Source of the DNA: an uncultured Shinella sp.
GTDB taxonomy: Bacteria > Pseudomonadota > Alphaproteobacteria > Rhizobiales > Rhizobiaceae
Direction of reading: 5' to 3'
Assembly: GCF_946479415.1 (NCBI RefSeq)
Contig: NZ_CAMLFY010000158.1
Coordinates: forward strand, 1-8,712
Length of the DNA stretch: 8,712 nucleotides
The notes under the pieces are model-generated. The model had not been told where the DNA came from and ran no database searches. It saw only the letters and a program-made list of their open reading frames with translations. Made by a program: the position numbers and the translations under genes. Below are positions 5,684 through 8,712 of the stretch, piece by piece (the first letter of the stretch is position 1; every line of letters begins with the position of its first letter).

Positions 5684-6721
5684 TCAGGCGATCGCGTCGA
5701 GGCCCTTGTCCAGCAGCCGGTCGAGCTGTTCGATCTCGGCGGCGGTGAGGGAGACACCCTCCGTTTCCGACGTCTTGCGGGCCGCGAAACGGCGCTGCGA
5801 CGGCAGGCGGGCGCCGGCGCCGACGATGGCTTCGAAGAGCGTTTCGGCGCGGGCGAAGGGATCGCCGGGGCGGCCCTTGGCGAAGGCTTCCGGCGACAGG
5901 GCGATGATGAGCTCGCCGTGGAAGGGGGCAAGCGTCGTCGTGCCGAGATAGTCGAGCACTTCGGGGCTCGTCAGGTCGCCGATCATGATGCCGGCGAGAA
6001 GCTCGATCATCGTGCCGATGGCCGAACCCTTGTGGCCGCCGAAGGGCAGCATGGCGCCGGCGAGTGCCGCTTCCGGATCGGTCGTCGGGTTGCCGTCGGC
6101 GTCGATCGCCCAGCCCTCCGGCAGCTGCTTGCCGGCGCGGCGATGCAGCTCGATCTCGCCGCGGGCGGCGACCGAGGTGGCGAAGTCGAAGACATAGGGC
6201 GAAGTGTCCTTGCGCGGCCAGCCGAAGGCGAAGGGATTGGTGCCGAGCAGCGGCTTGTTGCCGCCGGTCGGCGCCACCGTCGCATAGCTCGGGCACATGA
6301 CGAGGCCGGCAAGGCCCTCGTTCGTCACGGCTTCGACTTCCGGCCAGAGCGCGGAGAAATGGGTGCAGTCGTTGATGACGAGCGCCGCGATGCCAAGCTT
6401 GCGGGCGCGCGCGGCGAGTTCAGGGACGCCGAGTTCAAAGGCCGGGTTGGCGAAGCCGCCGTCCGCATTGACCTTGACGATGGCGGAGCCTTCGTTGCTG
6501 TCGAGCACCGGAACGGCGTCCGGCTTGACCTTGCCGGCCTTGACGGTGCGCAGCGCGCCCTCGATGCGGTAGATGCCGTGCGACTTGCAGGCGTCCCGCT
6601 CGCCGGCGACGATGACGCGGGCGAGTGCCCCGGCCTGTACAGCATTGAGGCCGCCCTTGCGGAAGATGGCTTCGACGCGTTCGAAGAGAGCGGCGATCGT
6701 CAGGGTGGTGGTTTGCGTCAT
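5684..6721 (-). CDS. hypS: Pyrroline-2-carboxylate reductase, malate/L-lactate dehydrogenase (Ldh_2) family
   Basis: A 345-residue cytoplasmic NAD(P)H-dependent oxidoreductase of the Ldh_2 family, which includes DpkA-type piperideine-2-carboxylate/pyrroline-2-carboxylate reductases. The N-terminal motif KSHGIYRI (46-53) carries the conserved catalytic-type His48. LGTNPFAFGWP (159-169) and LPFGGHKGSAIG (225-236) are the usual cofactor and substrate-site stretches. HypS of S. meliloti reduces pyrroline-2-carboxylate to L-proline. Here it would take the product of the trans-3-hydroxy-L-proline dehydratase (1034-2065), or that of D-proline oxidation. ATG 6721 is preceded by GGAAGAGG with 6-base spacing. 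An open frame continues upstream, antisense to hypH, but lacks coding character. The gene points against the rest of the cluster and needs its own promoter, shared with divergent hypH. Confidence 0.9.
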   Translation of the reverse strand: MTQTTTLTIAALFERVEAIFRKGGLNAVQAGALARVIVAGERDACKSHGIYRIEGALRTVKAGKVKPDAVPVLDSNEGSAIVKVNADGGFANPAFELGVPELAARARKLGIAALVINDCTHFSALWPEVEAVTNEGLAGLVMCPSYATVAPTGGNKPLLGTNPFAFGWPRKDTSPYVFDFATSVAARGEIELHRRAGKQLPEGWAIDADGNPTTDPEAALAGAMLPFGGHKGSAIGTMIELLAGIMIGDLTSPEVLDYLGTTTLAPFHGELIIALSPEAFAKGRPGDPFARAETLFEAIVGAGARLPSQRRFAARKTSETEGVSLTAAEIEQLDRLLDKGLDAIA

Positions 6722-6762
6722 CTTTGGCCTCTTCCGCTGTGCCGCCCCATGCAGGTTGGCGA

Positions 6763-6802
6763 TTGAACATTTGCATACATAGAGTATACAAGATTTCGAC
6801 AA
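6763..6802. promoter_or_regulatory. Shared hypS/hypH divergent promoter region with imperfect palindrome
   Basis: TTGCATAC (6771-6778) and GTATACAA (6784-6791) form a 7-of-8 inverted repeat with a 5-base gap. ATTTCGACAA (6793-6802) matches the hypR/hypD core TTGTCGACAA at 8 of 10 bases. For hypH, TTGAAC (6763-6768) and TATACA (6785-6790) are candidate promoter boxes with a 16-base spacer. For hypS the boxes are less clear (TATACT at 6788-6783 on the minus strand). The site is well placed to control both genes. Confidence 0.55.
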
Positions 6803-6865
6803 GTGCAATTCGCCCTTTCCTCTCCTATATCGGGCGAACCCCATTCCGCAAGAAAGGTACGTCTC

Positions 6866-8383
6866 ATGGCTTTCACTCCCCACGGTAAACACCTCGTCGC
6901 CGGCGAATGGCTCGACGGCAACGGCACGTTTACCTCCTCGCCCGCCCATGGCCCGGCGCATGATTTCGCCGTCGGCACGGTCGAGCTGGTGAACAAGGCC
7001 GCGGAAGCCGCCGAAGACGCCTTCCTGAGCTACGGCTATTCCTCGCGTGCCGACCGCGCTGCCTTCCTGCGCGCCATCGCCGACGAGATCGAAGCCCGCG
7101 CCGACGCCATCACCGAGATCGGCACGCAGGAAACCGGCCTGCCGGTCGCGCGCCTGCAGGGCGAACGCGGCCGCACCACCGGCCAGCTGCGTCTCTTCGC
7201 CGACCATATCGAAAAGGGCGATTTCCTCGACCGCCGTTTCGATGCGGCGCTGCCCGATCACCAGCCGGCACCGCGCCCGGAAATCCGCCTGATCCAGCGG
7301 CCGATCGGCCCGGTCGCCGTCTTCGGCGCCTCCAACTTCCCGCTCGCCTTCTCGACGGCGGGTGGTGACACCGCCGCGGCACTTGCCGCCGGTTGCCCCG
7401 TCGTCGTCAAGGGCCACTCGGCCCATCCGGGCACGGGCGAGATCATCGCCGAAGCCGTTTTCGCCGCCGTGAAGAAGACCGGCGTGCATCCCGGCGTCTT
7501 CTCGCTGATCCAGGGCGGCAACCGCCAGGTCGGCGAGGCCGTCGTGCAGCATCCGCTGATCAAGGCCGTCGGCTTCACCGGCTCGCTGGCCGGCGGCCGC
7601 GCGCTGTTCAACCTCTGCGCCGCCCGTCCGGAGCCGATCCCGTTCTTCGGCGAGCTCGGTTCGGTCAACCCGATGTTCGTTCTGCCGGAAGCCGTGAAGG
7701 CCCGTGCGGAAAGCCTCGGCCAGGGCTGGGCCGGCTCGCTCACCATGGGTGCCGGCCAGTTCTGCACCAATCCGGGCATCGCGATCGTCCAGGACGGCGC
7801 GGACGCCGACCGTTTCACGGCCGCCGCCGTCGAGGCGCTCGCCAAGGTCGCCCCGCAGACCATGCTGACCGACGGCATCGCCAAGGCCTATCAGGACGGC
7901 CAGGCGCGCTTTGAAGGCCGCAACACCGTGAAGCCGCTGCTGACCACCGAATCCACCGGCCGCAATGCCCTGCCGAACCTGTTCGAAATCTCCGGCGACC
8001 AGTTCCTTGCCGACCACGCGCTGTCGGAAGAAGTCTTCGGTCCGCTCGGCCTCGTCGTTCGCGTCTCCTCGGTCGACGAGATGGTAAAGCTTGCCCGCAA
8101 CTTCGAGGGCCAGCTGACGGCGACCATCCACATGGACGCCGGCGACCTCGCGGACGCCAAGCGCCTGCGCCCGTTCCTGGAACGCAAGGCCGGCCGCGTG
8201 CTGGTCAACGGTTTCCCGACCGGCGTCGAAGTGGTCGATTCCATGGTGCATGGCGGTCCGTATCCAGCCTCGACGAATTTCGGCGCGACGAGCGTCGGCA
8301 CGATGTCGATCCGCCGTTTCCTGCGTCCGGTTTCCTACCAGAACTTCCCGGAAGGCCTGCTGCCTGAGGATTTCCTCAACTGA
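6866..8383 (+). CDS. hypH: Alpha-ketoglutarate semialdehyde (2,5-dioxovalerate) dehydrogenase
   Basis: A 505-residue cytoplasmic aldehyde dehydrogenase that oxidises alpha-ketoglutarate semialdehyde to alpha-ketoglutarate with NAD(P)+, the last step of hydroxyproline breakdown. The oxyanion Asn is N157 in GASNFPLAFS. The cofactor region has K182 in VVVKGHSAHP and GFTGS (236-240). The general base is E263 in FFGELGSVNP, and the catalytic Cys is C300 in GAGQFCTNPG. EEVFGP (388-393) is the usual C-terminal signature. The GQFCTNPG and GGPYPAST stretches fit the ketoglutarate semialdehyde branch. ATG 6866 follows AGAAAGG; a GTG at 6803 lies in the promoter and is not used. The same enzyme step also serves sugar-acid pathways, but the HypD and HypS neighbours favour hydroxyproline. 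A strong terminator follows. Confidence 0.93.
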   Translation: MAFTPHGKHLVAGEWLDGNGTFTSSPAHGPAHDFAVGTVELVNKAAEAAEDAFLSYGYSSRADRAAFLRAIADEIEARADAITEIGTQETGLPVARLQGERGRTTGQLRLFADHIEKGDFLDRRFDAALPDHQPAPRPEIRLIQRPIGPVAVFGASNFPLAFSTAGGDTAAALAAGCPVVVKGHSAHPGTGEIIAEAVFAAVKKTGVHPGVFSLIQGGNRQVGEAVVQHPLIKAVGFTGSLAGGRALFNLCAARPEPIPFFGELGSVNPMFVLPEAVKARAESLGQGWAGSLTMGAGQFCTNPGIAIVQDGADADRFTAAAVEALAKVAPQTMLTDGIAKAYQDGQARFEGRNTVKPLLTTESTGRNALPNLFEISGDQFLADHALSEEVFGPLGLVVRVSSVDEMVKLARNFEGQLTATIHMDAGDLADAKRLRPFLERKAGRVLVNGFPTGVEVVDSMVHGGPYPASTNFGATSVGTMSIRRFLRPVSYQNFPEGLLPEDFLN

Positions 8384-8408
8384 TTCAAGCCTGAAGCATA
8401 GGTGTAAG

Positions 8409-8446
8409 AGCCGGGTCTTCCGAAAGGTGGGCTCGGCTATTTTTTT
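8409..8446 (+). terminator. Rho-independent terminator after hypH
   Basis: AGCCGGGTCT (8409-8418) pairs with GGGCTCGGCT (8429-8438) through seven Watson-Crick pairs and three G-U pairs. A small inner CC/GG closes a GAAA loop (8420-8427). Seven T follow at 8440-8446. The transporter gene therefore depends on its own promoter. Confidence 0.88.
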
Positions 8447-8488
8447 GCATACGAGCTATATACTTTTTGCATATTATTTGTATTTTAG
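8445..8488 (+). promoter_or_regulatory. AT-rich promoter region with 11-bp phased TTGCATAC-like elements
   Basis: Four consecutive 11-base units read TTGCATACGAG, CTATATACTTT, TTGCATATTAT and TTGTATTTTAG. The first, third and fourth share TTG[C/T]AT; the second is degenerate. TATACT (8459-8464) and TATTAT (8472-8477) are possible -10 boxes, but no good -35 is seen at standard spacing. The array begins within the last T residues of the hypH terminator and probably holds the transporter promoter and operator. Confidence 0.6.
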
Positions 8489-8489
8489 A

Positions 8490-8539
8490 GGACGATTTAC
8501 GTCACGGGCGAGGACGGACCTCGCCCAAGTGAATCGTCC
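8490..8539 (+). promoter_or_regulatory. Nested hairpin in the 5' leader of the binding-protein gene
   Basis: An outer stem GGACGATT (8490-8497) with AATCGTCC (8532-8539) encloses TCAC (8502-8505) with GTGA (8529-8532; the two stems share base 8532). An inner GGGCGAGG (8506-8513) with CCTCGCCC (8519-8526) closes a 5-base loop. It ends 11 bases before the Shine-Dalgarno sequence and has no following T-tract, so it is a leader structure rather than a simple terminator. No known riboswitch class is recognised. Confidence 0.65.
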
Positions 8540-8561
8540 AGACCAATTCAGGGAGAGAGTA

Positions 8562-8712
8562 ATGAAGAAGACCTCGGTCCTCGCCTTCGGCCTCGTCGCC
8601 GCCACCGCCCTCACCAGCCCGGCCAAGGCCGACAAGCTTGACGACATCATCTCCTCGGGCACGCTGCGCTGCGCCGTCGTTCTCGACTTCCCGCCGATGG
8701 GCTCGCGCGACG
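8562..8712 (+). CDS. hypM: Periplasmic amino-acid ABC transporter binding protein, N-terminal fragment (runs off window end)
   Basis: The first 50 codons of a secreted solute-binding protein. The signal peptide has KK at residues 2-3, a hydrophobic core (about 5-18) and a probable cleavage site after AKA (residue 23). The mature start DKLDDIISSGTLRCAVVLDFPPMG is the normal opening of family 3 (polar amino acid) binding proteins: ISSGTLR (30-36), then a first beta strand and the PPMG ligand-site loop. GGGAGAG (8551-8557) is a strong ribosome binding site before ATG 8562. In S. meliloti HypMNPQ is the hydroxyproline ABC importer and HypM its binding protein. That name is inferred from the position after hypH and not from specific residues. 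Permease and ATPase genes are expected beyond the window. Confidence 0.88.
   Translation, partial: MKKTSVLAFGLVAATALTSPAKADKLDDIISSGTLRCAVVLDFPPMGSRD

Noticed and set aside
5684..8251. An 855-residue minus-strand open frame covering hypS and running antisense through hypH
   Set aside because: Only the part from ATG 6721 has family motifs and a ribosome binding site. The upstream extension mirrors hypH codons and crosses the promoter region.
8433..8449. A sigma-54-like GG-N10-GC arrangement before the transporter gene
   Set aside because: It is made of terminator stem and T-tract bases, matches the consensus poorly outside GG and TTGC, and is best seen as chance.
1..8712. Mobile elements, CRISPR arrays, tRNA or rRNA genes, toxin-antitoxin or defence genes
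   Set aside because: None seen. There are no transposase or integrase motifs, no repeat-spacer arrays and no tRNA-like folds, and all coding space is explained by catabolic, transport and regulatory genes.

Overview
The window reads as chromosomal or megaplasmid DNA from a high-GC alphaproteobacterium, most likely a member of the Rhizobiales/Rhizobiaceae. The reasons are the GC-rich codon use, the density of FadR-type GntR regulators, and a gene order resembling the hydroxyproline (hyp) cluster described in Sinorhizobium meliloti. The protein identifications come from motifs and recalled family features only. No database search was run.

Left part (1-965), minus strand: the start of a CynX/NimT-like MFS transporter is translationally coupled (ATGA overlap) to a GntR/FCD regulator. 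A perfect 31-bp palindrome lies directly on the regulator's 5' end. This looks like a self-contained, autoregulated regulator-transporter unit.

Middle left (995-2964): a proline-racemase-family enzyme, best called trans-3-hydroxy-L-proline dehydratase, has Ser90/Thr256 in place of the usual catalytic Cys pair. It is divergent from a second GntR/FCD regulator. The shared intergenic region has a 12-bp palindrome exactly inside the 17-bp spacer of the dehydratase promoter. A strong terminator closes the regulator gene.

Middle and right (3000-8712): a third GntR/FCD regulator (probable hypR), a HypD-type deaminase, a LysE/RhtB-type exporter, a convergent HypS-type pyrroline-2-carboxylate reductase, a divergent HypH-type alpha-ketoglutarate semialdehyde dehydrogenase, and the first 50 codons of an amino-acid ABC transporter binding protein (probable hypM). 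The core TTGTCGACAA occurs upstream of both the third regulator and hypD, with the same flanking half-site and spacing. This points to one regulator acting on both.

How the genes work together: HypD and HypH form the lower half of trans-4-hydroxyproline breakdown, from pyrroline-4-hydroxy-2-carboxylate to alpha-ketoglutarate. The dehydratase plus HypS form a complete trans-3-hydroxy-L-proline to L-proline route. The ABC transporter probably brings in substrate, and the LysE-type protein may vent excess amino acid. The 4-hydroxyproline epimerase (HypRE) and the cis-4-hydroxy-D-proline dehydrogenase (HypO) are not in the window and are expected nearby. The most unusual material is regulatory: three FCD regulators with three different palindromes, an 11-bp-phased array of TTGCATAC-like elements, and a long nested hairpin in the leader of the binding-protein gene. 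Nothing here looks like a mobile element, CRISPR array, defence system or RNA gene of a known class.
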